DNA from: Streptomyces carminius
GTDB taxonomy: Bacteria; Actinomycetota; Actinomycetes; Streptomycetales; Streptomycetaceae
DNA: 64,000 nt
Direction of reading: 5' to 3'
Assembly (NCBI RefSeq): GCF_002794255.1
Contig: NZ_PGGW01000067.1
Coordinates: 310,001 to 374,000 of the forward strand
Part shown: piece after piece, positions 18,759 to 27,051 of the stretch
Numbering within the stretch: position 1 is the first letter of the stretch
Layout: each line of letters opens with the position of its first letter
Position numbers and translations under genes: made by a program
The notes under the pieces: generated by a model
The model's input: only the letters and a program-made list of their open reading frames with translations
Databases searched by the model: none
What the model was told of the DNA's origin: nothing

Positions 18759-19327
18759 CAACTCCCCGGACCGGTGGAGGCGTACCTGGCAGGTGATGTC
18801 ACTTCTCGGTTCCGGCACGGATCTGGGGGAGCGGTCATACGCGCCGCGGCCTCTCCTCACGGCCGAACACGGGACGACGCTTCGACGCACAGTGGAAATC
18901 AGCAGCTCCACCAGCGTGTCGGTGATCTCCCGTTCGTGCAGCAGCACCGCCGGCAACGTCACCTGCAGCGGTACCGTCCACGTCCGCAGGTGGGAAGGCG
19001 ACTGCACCGCGGCCCACGCCCGCCGGGCGGCCAGGATGTCCGGGCCGCGGACGACGTCCGCACCGCCATCGACCGTGGGGGAGGAGCGCGCCACCGCCGC
19101 GGCGAAGTCCCCAGGAGCGGCGGCACCTGATGCCGATGGCCACGGTGAGTACCACGGGACCTACCGGCGCACCCTCGACGTCGGCCACCCCGTCCTCACC
19201 GTTCTCGACACCGACCCGGGCACCGTCGCCGAGCAGTTGCACGCCAACCTGGGCCACGCCCACGAGTACCGTCAGGGCCGGGCCGGACAGACGCTCGGTC
19301 TGGCCGCCGACGCCTGACACAGCACGA
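18759..19327. other. Degenerate region after the hydrolase
   Basis: No intact gene is supported. On the minus strand a stretch resembles part of a Tn3-family transposase (listed separately). On the plus strand a frame ends at 19317 with VGHPVLTVLDTDPGTVAEQL, which I do not recognise. The region looks like the debris of old insertions. Confidence 0.5.
18882..19150 (-). pseudogene. Fragment resembling Tn3-family transposase
   Basis: The minus-strand frame contains VVRGPDILAARRAWAAVQ, LRTWTVPLQVTLPAVLL and HEREITDTLVELLISTVRR. The last stretch resembles the Tn3-family TnpA segment in which a basic loop is followed by ..EITDxLVELLI..; there is no start, no DDE core and no C-terminus. The identification is by eye. 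A second piece that looks like the C-terminus of such a protein is at 19415-19650, in an order that does not fit a simple truncation. Confidence 0.45.
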
Positions 19328-19372
19328 GAAGCGGCGCCCGAAGCCACCTCAGGTGGCTTCGGGCGCCGCTTC
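19328..19372. terminator. Very long perfect hairpin
   Basis: A 22-base arm (GAAGCGGCGCCCGAAGCCAC plus CT, 19328-19349) is exactly complementary to 19351-19372 with a single central C. A real loop would open a few pairs. It follows the plus-strand frame ending at 19317 and could also stop minus-strand transcription from the permease side. Confidence 0.75.
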
Positions 19373-19414
19373 GCCTGTACGGCCCGTGCTCACGCGAGGA
19401 GGCTCGCGGTCGAC

Positions 19415-19650
19415 TCAAGCGGCCTGGTGGGGGGCGGCGGCGGTGAGGTCCCGCTCGCGCAGCGGGGTGAGGTCGACGTCGGGTCCCGGGCCGTACGCCT
19501 CGGGCCGCATGCCGAATTCGTGGGTGCCGTACTCGCCGAACCGATTGACGTGCTCGGCCGGGTACGGCGAGGTGTGCGTCAGGTCTTCCGGGTCAAGGCC
19601 CGTCACCCTCTCGTCCCTGCTGATGTGGGCGTGACACTTGACGACAACTC
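19415..19650 (-). pseudogene. C-terminal-like fragment of a Tn3-family transposase
   Basis: The minus frame reads GLDPEDLTHTSPYPAEHVNR, then FGEYGTHEFGMRPEAY and VDLTPLRERDL before its stop. The pattern ..DLxxxSPYxxEHVxRFGEY.. recalls the C-terminal end of some actinobacterial Tn3-type transposases. It directly abuts the stop of the permease gene and has no start of its own. The assignment is tentative. Confidence 0.45.
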
Positions 19651-21084
19651 CTAGGGCTTCGCGGCACCCTTCCCGTCCCCGCCGTCCCCGTCGCCGTCGT
19701 CCGCGCCGGTGACGGCCTCGCCGTAGGAGGAGGTGCCCTCGTCCAGCAGCGGCTCCTGCTCGCGCAGGTGCGCCGGGGCCAGCGCCCGCAGCGCGTGGTA
19801 GCCGGTGAGGACCACGAGGGTGCCCAGCGCGATGCCGTTCAGCTCGAAGCTGTCGGTGATCTCCAGTGTGACCCCGCCGACGCCGATGATGACGCCCGCC
19901 GCGACCGGCACCAGGTTCAGCGGATTGCGCAGGTCCACGTTGCCCGCCAGCCAGATCTGCGCACCCAGCAGGCCGATCATGCCGTAGAGGATCACGGTGA
20001 TCCCGCCGAGCACGCCCCCGGGGATCGCGGCGATCACCGCGCCGAACTTCGGGCACAGCCCGAACAGCACCGCGAAGCAGGCGGCGGCCCAGTAGGCGGC
20101 GGTGGAGTAGACGCGGGTCGCGGCCATCACGCCGATGTTCTCGGAGTACGTGGTGGTGGCCGGGCCGCCGACCGCGGTGGACAGCACGGTGGCCGCGCCG
20201 TCGGCGCCGATCGCGGTGCCCAGTTCGTCGTCCAGCGGGTCGCCGGTCATCTCGCCGACGGCCTTCACATGGCCGGCGTTCTCGGCGATCAGCGCGATCA
20301 CCACCGGCAGCGCCACCAGGATCGCCGACCACTGGAACGCGGGAGCGTGCAGGGAGGGCAGCCCGACCCAGTCCGCCTCGCCCACCGCCGACAGGTCCAG
20401 CCGCCAGTGGTCGACCGCCTCGCCGCCGCCCACCGGGGAGTGGATCCTCCCGAAGAGGCGGTCCAGCAGCCAGGAGACGGCGTAGCCGAAGACCAGTCCC
20501 AGGAAGATCGCGACCCGGGACCAGAAGCCGCGCAGCGCCACCACGGCCAGCCCGGTGAAGAGCATGGTCAGCAGTGCCGTCCACTGGTCCTGCGGCCAGT
20601 ACGTGGAGGCGGTCACCGGGGCCAGGTTGAAGCCGATCAGCATCACCACCGCGCCGGTGACCACCGGCGGCATCACGGCGTGGATGACCCGGGCCCCGAA
20701 CCGCCGTACCACGAAGCCGGCCGCCGCCAGGACCACGCCGACGACCAGCAGCGCCCCGGTGATCGTCGCGCTGTCGCCGCCCGACGCCCGGATGGCCGCC
20801 GCGACCCCGACGAAGGAGAGGCTGGAGCCCAGGTAGCTGGGCACCCGGCCGCGCGTCATCAGCAGGAATACCATGGTGGCGACGCCGGACATCATGATCG
20901 CCAGATTCGGGTCCAGGCCCATGAGCACCGGCGCCACGAAGGTGGCACCGAACATGGCCACCACGTGCTGGGCGCCCAGCCCGGCCGTCCGCGGCCACGA
21001 CAGCCGCTCGTCGGGCCGTACGACGGCGCCGGGCGCGGGCGTGCGCCCGTCGCCGTGCAGGGTCCAGCGCAGACCGAGGCCCAT
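19651..21084 (-). CDS. NCS2 uracil-xanthine permease
   Basis: A 477-residue transporter with about 12-14 hydrophobic segments. GAQHVVAMFGATFVAPVLMG opens the first core helix; NAGHVKAVGEMTG and the NCS2 signature region GGPATTTYSENIGVMAATRV (about residues 300-319) carry the substrate-contacting residues. The family imports uracil, xanthine or uric acid by proton symport. The cytoplasmic tail is Asp/Gly-rich. It lies 97 bases downstream of the TetR gene on the same strand. A purine-nitrogen uptake role would fit the neighbouring urea/allophanate genes. Confidence 0.88.
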   Translation of the reverse strand: MGLGLRWTLHGDGRTPAPGAVVRPDERLSWPRTAGLGAQHVVAMFGATFVAPVLMGLDPNLAIMMSGVATMVFLLMTRGRVPSYLGSSLSFVGVAAAIRASGGDSATITGALLVVGVVLAAAGFVVRRFGARVIHAVMPPVVTGAVVMLIGFNLAPVTASTYWPQDQWTALLTMLFTGLAVVALRGFWSRVAIFLGLVFGYAVSWLLDRLFGRIHSPVGGGEAVDHWRLDLSAVGEADWVGLPSLHAPAFQWSAILVALPVVIALIAENAGHVKAVGEMTGDPLDDELGTAIGADGAATVLSTAVGGPATTTYSENIGVMAATRVYSTAAYWAAACFAVLFGLCPKFGAVIAAIPGGVLGGITVILYGMIGLLGAQIWLAGNVDLRNPLNLVPVAAGVIIGVGGVTLEITDSFELNGIALGTLVVLTGYHALRALAPAHLREQEPLLDEGTSSYGEAVTGADDGDGDGGDGKGAAKP

Positions 21085-21181
21085 GGCCGGTGCTCCGTTT
21101 CATGCGGGGAAGCGCTCGGATGTGCGAGCGGAATCGATCGGTCCACATGTTAGAGGAGGCGTCCGGGAGCCCCGGGGGCGC

Positions 21182-21880
21182 TCAGCTCTCCGGCGGCCCG
21201 GCCGGTCCGACCGCGGCCAGCAGCTCCCGGCCCCCGGCCGCCGCGCCCGCGGTCTCCTCCCCGGGGCAGCCGGCCACTCGCAGCACCGCGTCGGCGCTGG
21301 CGGCCGCGTGCGCTGCCACGTCCAGGCCGGGATCGTCCCGGCGGACCAGGATCGCGCTCTCGACCAGACCGAAGACCAGTCTCGTGTGCACCGGACCGGG
21401 GCGGCCGGCCTCGGCCAGTGCCGTCCGGTAGGCGTCCCGCAGCTCCCGGCGCAGCGCGCGGAACGGGGCGAACGGCTCCCCGGCCGTCTCCGGCAGCAGG
21501 TACAGCGTGCCGAGGTTGTGCCGGACACCGCACAGCAGCGCGGTGTCCGCGTGGGCCAGCGCCCACAGCCGGGCCCACGGGCCGGTCCCGTCCCCGCCGT
21601 CGGCGGCGTACCGCCGCAGCGCGTGCGCCGTTCGCAGGGAGGGCCGCACGGTGGACTCCAGCAGGACGGCGAGCAGGTCCTCCTTGCCGCCGAACCAGTG
21701 GTACAGCGATGCCTGCCGCAACCCGGCCCGCTCGGCTATCGCCCGGGTGCTGGTCGCGGTGTAGCCCCGGGTGGTGAACAGCTCCGCGGCCGCCTCCAGC
21801 AACTCCTGGCGAGGACTCAGACCGGTACGGGAGGGGCCGGACGCGCGGGGGCGTCCAACGGGGCGGGTGGCGGCAACCAT
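21182..21880 (-). CDS. TetR/AcrR-family regulator
   Basis: A 232-residue repressor. The HTH is at about residues 23-70 (RQELLEAAAELFTTRGYTAT, STRAIAERAGLRQASLYHWF). The C-terminal ligand domain contains HADTALLCGVRHNLGTLYLLPET, common in TetR proteins beside urea amidolyase or purine genes. ATG 21880 starts directly at the edge of the truncated urea carboxylase reading frame, so no normal divergent promoter remains. It probably regulated the permease and the urea-degradation genes. Confidence 0.85.
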   Translation of the reverse strand: MVAATRPVGRPRASGPSRTGLSPRQELLEAAAELFTTRGYTATSTRAIAERAGLRQASLYHWFGGKEDLLAVLLESTVRPSLRTAHALRRYAADGGDGTGPWARLWALAHADTALLCGVRHNLGTLYLLPETAGEPFAPFRALRRELRDAYRTALAEAGRPGPVHTRLVFGLVESAILVRRDDPGLDVAAHAAASADAVLRVAGCPGEETAGAAAGGRELLAAVGPAGPPES

Positions 21881-22179
21881 GGGCCGAGGCCGGCGAGTTC
21901 GACCGGCAGGACGTCCCCGACACCGGCCCGGCCGCCCCCGCCGACCGGATCGAGGTGCCGCCGGGCGCGGCGGCCGTCGAGGCACCCTTCACCGCCGCCG
22001 TGTGGCGGCTGGACGTCAAGGCGGGGGACCGGGTGCGGGCCGGGGACCCGCTGCTGGCCGTGGAGGCGATGAAGATGGAGACGGTCCTTGCCGCACCCCG
22101 GGACGGCGAGGTGCTCGCCGTGGCCGCCGCGGTCGGCGACCAGGTGCAGCCCGGCACCCCGCTGGTGGTGATCGTGTGA
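21877..22179 (+). pseudogene. Biotinyl C-terminus of a truncated urea carboxylase
   Basis: The open frame reads PWAEAGEFDRQDVPD and then a complete biotinyl domain (VEAPFTAAVWRLDVKAGDRV; EAMKMETVLAAPRDGEVLAV) ending VVIV. The biotin-accepting Lys is in EAMKME. Urea carboxylase is normally about 1200 residues with biotin carboxylase and carboxyltransferase domains; all are missing here. The stop overlaps the allophanate hydrolase start by four bases, exactly as in intact urea amidolyase operons. GTG 21955 could start a 74-residue stand-alone carrier, but a deletion remnant is likelier. Confidence 0.75.
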
Positions 22180-23671
22180 CGGCCACCGGAAACGCTCCCC
22201 GGACCCGGAACGGGCCGGACCCGGTGGCGCGGGTCCGCCGCGCCTACACCCGCATCGCCGAGGTGGACCGCCCCGAGGTGTGGATCGACCTGCGCCCGGC
22301 CGCCGAGGTGGAGGCGGAGGCCGCCGCGGTCGCCGACCGGCTCGCGGCGGAGGAGGAGCTGCCGCTGGCGGGGAAACTGCTGGCGGTCAAGGGCAACATC
22401 GACGTGGCCGGGCTGCCCACCACCGCCGGCTGCCCCGCCTACGCGTACCTCCCCGGCCAGGACGCCGTGGCGGTGGCCCGGCTGCGCGCCGCCGGGGCCG
22501 TCGTGCTGGGCACCACCAACCTGGACCAGTTCGCCACCGGCCTGGTGGGGACCCGCAGCCCCTACGGCGCGGTGCGCGCCGCGCCGCTGCCCGACAGGAT
22601 CTCCGGCGGTTCCAGCTCCGGGTCCGCGGTGGCCGTCGCGCTCGGCATCGCCGACCTGGCACTGGGTACCGACACGGCCGGATCGGGGCGGGTGCCCGCG
22701 GCGTTCAACGGCATCGTCGGCATCAAGCCGACCCGGGGGCTGGTACCGGTGCGCGGTGCCGTACCCGCGTGCCGCTCCCTGGACTGTGTGACGGTCTTCG
22801 CCCGCACCCTGGACGAGGCGGTGCTCGCCGCCCGGACCATGGCCGGCCCGGACGAGGCGGACCCGCTGTCCCGCACGCCTCCGCCCGGTCCGCCCGGCCC
22901 CGCCACGGACCGGCCACTCCGGATCGGTTTGCCGCCCGTGGGACTGCTGGGGCCGCTGGCCCCCGGCTGGGCGGCGGCGTTCACCGCCACCGCCGAGCAC
23001 CTGCGCCGGGCGGGCGCCGACCTGGTGGAGACGGACCCCGAACCGTTCCTGGCCGCCGCCCGGCTGCTGTACGAGGGCGCCTTCGTCGCCGAGCGCTACG
23101 CGGCCGTGGGGGACTTCGTCGCCGCCCGCCCGGAGGAGGTCGACCCGGTGGTGGCCGCCATCGTCCTGGCCGCCCGCGACCTGCCCGCCCACCGGCTCTT
23201 CCGGGACGCCGAGGTCCTGGACGCCGCCCGGGCGGCGGTCCGCCGCCTGTTCGCCGGGGTGGACGCCGTACTGCTGCCCACCACCACCCGCCATCCGGCC
23301 TTCGCGGAGGTGGCGGCCGACCCCGCCGGCGTCAACAGCGACCTGGGCAGGTTCACCAACGGTGCCAACCTGCTGGACCTGTGCGCGCTGGCGGTACCGT
23401 CCCCGGTTCCGATGCCCGGCGGACCGGCCGGCGGGCCGCCGCTGGGGGTGATGCTGTACGCCCCGGCCTTCCACGACGACCTGCTCGCCGAGGCGGCCCG
23501 GCTGCTCGCCCCGTCCCGCGGCCGGGCACCTGCCCCGGGCGGGCACCTCCGGCTGGCCGTCGTCGGCGCCCATCTGTCCGGCCAGCCGCTGAACCACCAC
23601 CTCACCGAGGCCGGCGGGCGGTTGCTGCGCACCACCGCCACGGCACCGCGCTACCGGGTTTATTCGCTGTG

Positions 23672-23691
23672 CACCGGGTTTCAGCCCGGTG
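23672..23691. repeat. Left-end subterminal hairpin of the IS
   Basis: CACCGGG (23672-23678) pairs with CCCGGTG (23685-23691) across a TTTCAG loop, 17 bases inside the left boundary. TnpA of this family recognises such hairpins on single-stranded DNA. Confidence 0.7.
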
Positions 23692-23720
23692 GTGAAGCGA
23701 GTCTTTGGTCCGCTCTGATC

Positions 23721-24211
23721 TCAGCTGTGTGCATGGATCTGCGTTGTTCGCCTCGGCCCGGGTCGGAGCGGGCGGTTGTGCTGTTCGATGTACTGCTTCA
23801 CGGTGCTGAGCGGCGCACCGCCGACCGACCCGGCGGCGTGCGAGCCGGACCACAGGCGCTGTGCCCGCCAGTAGTGGCGGACGAGGTCGGGGGACTCTCC
23901 CCTCTGGTCTTTCGGCCGGGTGGTGCCCCCAGGCGGAGGCTGCGCGAGGACACGCTTTTGAGGGAGTTCACCAGCCTGGATACGGCGACTTTCGGCGGGC
24001 GGTTCACGAGCAGGTGGACGTGGTGGGCCTCGCCGGTGAACTCGGCCGGCTCGGCCTCGAAGTCCCCGCGTGCGGCGCGCATGGTCTTCTCGCAGCGTGT
24101 CAGGTGCCGGTTGGCGACGACACAGTGCCGGTACTTTGTCACGACAACCACGTGGGCGTGCAGGCGGAAGACGCAGTGACGGCCTGAACGGATGTTCTCG
24201 TCGACGCTCAT
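23721..24211 (-). pseudogene. tnpA: IS200-type Y1 transposase tnpA, frameshifted
   Basis: The first frame (24211 down to about 23935) gives the N-terminal HUH part: HVVVVTKYRHCVVANRHLTR and the metal-binding HVHLLV, then VSRLVNSLKSVSSRSLR. The rest (DLVRHYWRAQRLWSG, SVGGAPLSTVKQYIEQHN with the catalytic Tyr) is in another frame. Between them lies about 43 bases (23890-23933) that relatives lack. The HUH and Tyr are therefore on separate frames and no functional TnpA is expected, unless a programmed shift occurs, which seems unlikely. Confidence 0.8.
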
Positions 24212-24236
24212 GGGCCACCTGCGTAGCGTGATCGGT

Positions 24237-25445
24237 GTGCAGCTTCGGTACCGTTTTCGCCTGTATCCGGGCGCCGGTCAGCGCGCCGCGTTGGCGAGGG
24301 CGTTCGGGTGCGTGCGGGTGGTCTACAACGATGCGCTGCGGGCTCGGGAGACCGCCCGCGGCCAGGGGGTGCCGTTCCCGAAGACCGGGGAGTTGTCCAA
24401 GCGGCTGATCACTGAGGCGAAGAAGACCCCGGAGCGGGCCTGGCTGGGCGAGGTGTCGGCGGTGGTCCTCCAGCAGTCCCTGAGGGACTTGGACACCGCG
24501 TACCGGAACTTTTTCGACGGCCTCAAGGGCAAGCGCCCGCGGATGGGTGCACCGAGGTACAAGTCCCGCAAGGACACCCGGCAAGCCATCCGGTTCACCG
24601 TGAACGCCCGCTGGTCGATCACCCCGGGGCACAAGCTGCGTCTGCCGAAGATCGGCGACGTCACGGTGAAGTGGTCCCGCGCTCTGCCGTCGCTGCCGTC
24701 CACGGTGACCGTGGTCAAGGACAGCGCGGGCCGGTACTTCGCGAGCTTCGTCGTGGAGACCGGGCCCGGGGAAGTCCTGCCCAAGGTGCCGCCCGAGCTG
24801 GGCATCGATCTCGGGCTCGGGCACTTCGCGGTCCTCTCCGACGGCACGAAGATCGACAGCCCGCGCTTCCTGCGCCGGGCCGAGAAGCGCCTGAAGAAGG
24901 CGCAGCGCGCCCTCTCCCGCAAGGAGAAGGGATCCCGCAGCCGGGACAAGGCCCGGGTCCGCGTCGCACGGGCGCACGCCCGTGTCGCGGACGCGCGCCG
25001 CGAGTTCCACCACCGGCTCTCCACCAAGCTGATCCGCGAGAACCAAGCGGTGGCCGTGGAGGACCTGGCGGTAAAGGGACTTGCGCGTACACGCCTGGCC
25101 GAGTCCGTGCACGACGCCGGATGGTCGGCGTTCGTGAGCATGCTGGAGTACAAGGCCGCCCGGTACGGGCGCACCTTCATCCGGATCGGCCGTTTCGAGC
25201 CCACCTCTCAGGTGTGCTCGCAGTGCGGCGTCCAGGACGGCCCCAAACCCCTGCATGTCCGGGTGTGGACCTGCCCGGCGTGCGGGGCCGTCCTGGACCG
25301 GGACATCAACGCGGCGGTCAACGTCGCCAAGGCGGCCGGACTGGCCGTGTCAGCCTGTCGAGCGCAGGTAAGACCAGGACTCCTCCCGGCACCGCGCGGC
25401 GAAGCAGGAACCCACTCGACACCGCAGCCACAGACGGCGCGATAG
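24237..25445 (+). CDS. tnpB: TnpB RNA-guided endonuclease of the IS200/IS605 element
   Basis: A 402-residue TnpB. The RuvC-like site is complete: Asp191 (GIDLGLGHFAVLSDG), Glu275 (VAVEDLAVKGL) and the DRDINAA motif (354-360). The zinc ribbon has four Cys: 327 and 330 (CSQC), 346 and 349 (CPAC). The N-terminal part (YRFRLYPGAGQRAALARAFG) is the typical wedge/REC start. GTG 24237 was chosen because the sequence from QLRYRFRLYP matches family N-termini. Family knowledge: it cuts DNA next to the element's target motif guided by an RNA from the element's right end. It probably retains activity although tnpA is broken. Confidence 0.9.
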   Translation: MQLRYRFRLYPGAGQRAALARAFGCVRVVYNDALRARETARGQGVPFPKTGELSKRLITEAKKTPERAWLGEVSAVVLQQSLRDLDTAYRNFFDGLKGKRPRMGAPRYKSRKDTRQAIRFTVNARWSITPGHKLRLPKIGDVTVKWSRALPSLPSTVTVVKDSAGRYFASFVVETGPGEVLPKVPPELGIDLGLGHFAVLSDGTKIDSPRFLRRAEKRLKKAQRALSRKEKGSRSRDKARVRVARAHARVADARREFHHRLSTKLIRENQAVAVEDLAVKGLARTRLAESVHDAGWSAFVSMLEYKAARYGRTFIRIGRFEPTSQVCSQCGVQDGPKPLHVRVWTCPACGAVLDRDINAAVNVAKAAGLAVSACRAQVRPGLLPAPRGEAGTHSTPQPQTAR

Positions 25446-25483
25446 GCGGGAATCGCCGTCCTTCAGGACGGCGAGGATGTCAA
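25330..25483 (+). ncRNA. Predicted omega (reRNA) scaffold at the IS right end
   Basis: In related elements the guide RNA scaffold overlaps the 3' end of tnpB and ends at the right boundary, with the guide taken from the flank. Here that places the scaffold across the last part of tnpB and the hairpin at 25454-25473, and the guide in the bases from 25484 on. The exact 5' end cannot be read from sequence. Confidence 0.5.
25454..25473 (+). repeat. Right-end subterminal hairpin of the IS
   Basis: CGCCGTCCT pairs with AGGACGGCG across a TC loop, 10 bases inside the right end. It is followed by AGGATGTCAA, the usual end of actinobacterial elements of this type. Confidence 0.75.
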
Positions 25484-25779
25484 CGCATGCACCTGCTGGC
25501 GACCGATCCGCCCAAGCCGGGGCTGCGCCGGGTGGCGACCGGCGGCGCGGCGGTGGAGGCGGAGGTGTGGGAGCTGCCCGCGGGGGCTCTCGGCCGCCTG
25601 GTCGCCGCGTTGCCGCCGCCGATGGCGGTCGGACCGGTGGAACTGGGCGACGGCGAGCGGGTGCCGGGCTTCCTGTGCGAACCCCTCGCCCTGGCCGGTG
25701 CGCCGGACATCACCGCCCACGGCGGCTGGCGCGGCTGTCTGACGGCCGGCGCGGATCCGGGCACCCCCGGGGACGGGCT

Positions 25780-27051
25780 CTAGGGACCGGGGGCGGACGG
25801 CTGCCCGGCCGCGTCCGGCGCCGGACGCGGCGGACCGGCCCGTTCCGTCCGCAGCACTCCCGCCCCCGGCACCAGCCCGCACAGCAGCACGGTGATCAGG
25901 GCGAAGGAGACCGGCAGGGAGGTGAACTCGGCGATCCAGCCGACCGCCGCCGGGGCCGCCAGTCCCGAGGCGTACGCCAGGGTCGCCACTCCCGCGATGG
26001 CCTGTCCCGGCGCGCCGGACGCGGTGCGGCCCGCCGCCGCGAAGCACAGCGGCACCACCACCGCGATCCCGGTGCCGATCAGCGCGAAGCCCGCCACCGC
26101 CGCCGCCGGTTCGTGCGCGGCGACCACCAGGAGCCCGCCGGAGGCGGCCAGCACCCCGCTGATGCGTACGGTGCGCACCGGTCCGAGCCGGCTCACGACG
26201 GCGTCCCCGGCCAGCCGGGCGACGGCCATGGTGCAGGCGAAAGCCGTGTACGCGCCGGCCGCCAGGCCCGGCGAGGCGTCCGTGACGTCCCGCAGGTAGA
26301 TCCCGGCCCAGTCCATCGAGGCGCCCTCGGCGAAGACCGCGAAGAAGCCGATCAGTCCCACGGCCAGCACCCCGCGGCCGGGCAGCGCGAAGTGCGGCGG
26401 TGCCTGGAGGCCCGGCTCGGCCCGCACGTCCGGTGTCCGGCCGGCCGCGACCGCGCCGATCACCGCCAGCACCGGGACGGTCAGGGTGAGATGGATCCGG
26501 GCGTCCACCGCGAAGTGCGCGGCGAGCGCTCCCACCCCGCCGCCGACCAGCGTGCCGACGCTCCACATCCCGTGCAGCCCGGACATCACCGACCGGCCCA
26601 TGCGCTCCTCGACCTGCACCGCCTGGGCGTTCATCGCCACGTCCGAGATGCCCAGCCCCGCCCCGTACAGCAGGAGCGCGCCGCACAGCCAGACCGGCCC
26701 GGGCGCCGCGGCGGGCAGGGCGAGCCCGGCGCAGCACAGGACGATCAGCAGCCGCAGCGCGCCGCGCGGTCCGTGCCGGTGGGCCAGCCGCGCGGCCAGG
26801 GGCATCGAGGCGGCGGCTCCGACCGTGGCGAAGACCAGGGCCACGCCGAGTGGGCCGGTGCCCAGTTCCAGCTGGTCCCGTATCCAGGGGATGCGGGTGG
26901 CGAAGCCGCCGGCGACCGCGCCGTGGACGGTGAAGACCACGGCCACGGCGCGCCGTGCGCGCGCCGCCTCCGTCCGGGGCTCCTTCCGGGAGTCCGTCCG
27001 GCCCCCGGCCCGGTCCCGCCCGTCTGTGCCGTCGTGTCCGCGCACACCCAT
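25780..27051 (-). CDS. MFS transporter
   Basis: A 423-residue major facilitator with about 12 helices. GGFATRIPWIRDQLELG is loop 1-2 of this YbjJ-like subgroup; ISDVAMNAQAVQVEERMGRS and GLHGMWSVGTLVGG are characteristic. The substrate is unknown; relatives are putative sugar or drug exporters. The first 30 residues are charged and probably cytoplasmic. It is very similar along its whole length to the gene at 27169-28368, so the pair arose by tandem duplication. Its stop overlaps the stop of the convergent allophanate hydrolase remnant. Confidence 0.85.
   Translation of the reverse strand: MGVRGHDGTDGRDRAGGRTDSRKEPRTEAARARRAVAVVFTVHGAVAGGFATRIPWIRDQLELGTGPLGVALVFATVGAAASMPLAARLAHRHGPRGALRLLIVLCCAGLALPAAAPGPVWLCGALLLYGAGLGISDVAMNAQAVQVEERMGRSVMSGLHGMWSVGTLVGGGVGALAAHFAVDARIHLTLTVPVLAVIGAVAAGRTPDVRAEPGLQAPPHFALPGRGVLAVGLIGFFAVFAEGASMDWAGIYLRDVTDASPGLAAGAYTAFACTMAVARLAGDAVVSRLGPVRTVRISGVLAASGGLLVVAAHEPAAAVAGFALIGTGIAVVVPLCFAAAGRTASGAPGQAIAGVATLAYASGLAAPAAVGWIAEFTSLPVSFALITVLLCGLVPGAGVLRTERAGPPRPAPDAAGQPSAPGP

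Larger units (their letters stand above)
23655..25483. mobile_element. IS200/IS605-family insertion sequence (tnpA-tnpB divergent)
   Basis: A 1829-bp element with no target duplication. The boundaries follow from the reading frame it interrupts: CTAC at 23651-23654 flanks the left end and the element ends in TCAA (25480-25483), matching the TTAC/TCAA cleavage sites of IS608-type elements. Subterminal hairpins lie at 23672-23691 and 25454-25473. It carries a frameshifted tnpA and an intact tnpB, transcribed divergently. Confidence 0.88.
22176..25783 (+). pseudogene. atzF: Allophanate hydrolase gene interrupted by an IS200/IS605 element
   Basis: Bases 22176-23654 encode 493 residues of an amidase-signature enzyme: Lys72 (AVKGNIDV), cis-Ser146 (GGSSSGS) and nucleophile Ser170 (DTAGS) are all present. 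Bases 25484-25783 encode the C-terminal 99 residues (HLLATDPPKPGLRRVATGGA ... LAGAPDITAHGGWRGCL). Joining 23654 to 25484 restores one 592-residue frame (APRYR-MHLLATD). The enzyme splits allophanate to ammonia and CO2 after urea carboxylation. A truncated protein could be made from the 5' part but would lack the C-terminal domain. The 3' end overlaps the convergent MFS gene by four bases. Confidence 0.88.

Noticed and set aside
19768-21153. A 461-codon plus-strand frame
   Set aside because: It is antisense to the NCS2 permease, and its His/Gln/Arg-rich sequence is a codon-mirror artefact.
21955-22179. A functional stand-alone biotin carboxyl carrier protein
   Set aside because: The frame continues upstream with urea-carboxylase-like sequence, the ribosome site is poor, and the 4-base overlap with allophanate hydrolase marks it as the end of urea carboxylase. 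It is kept as a remnant.
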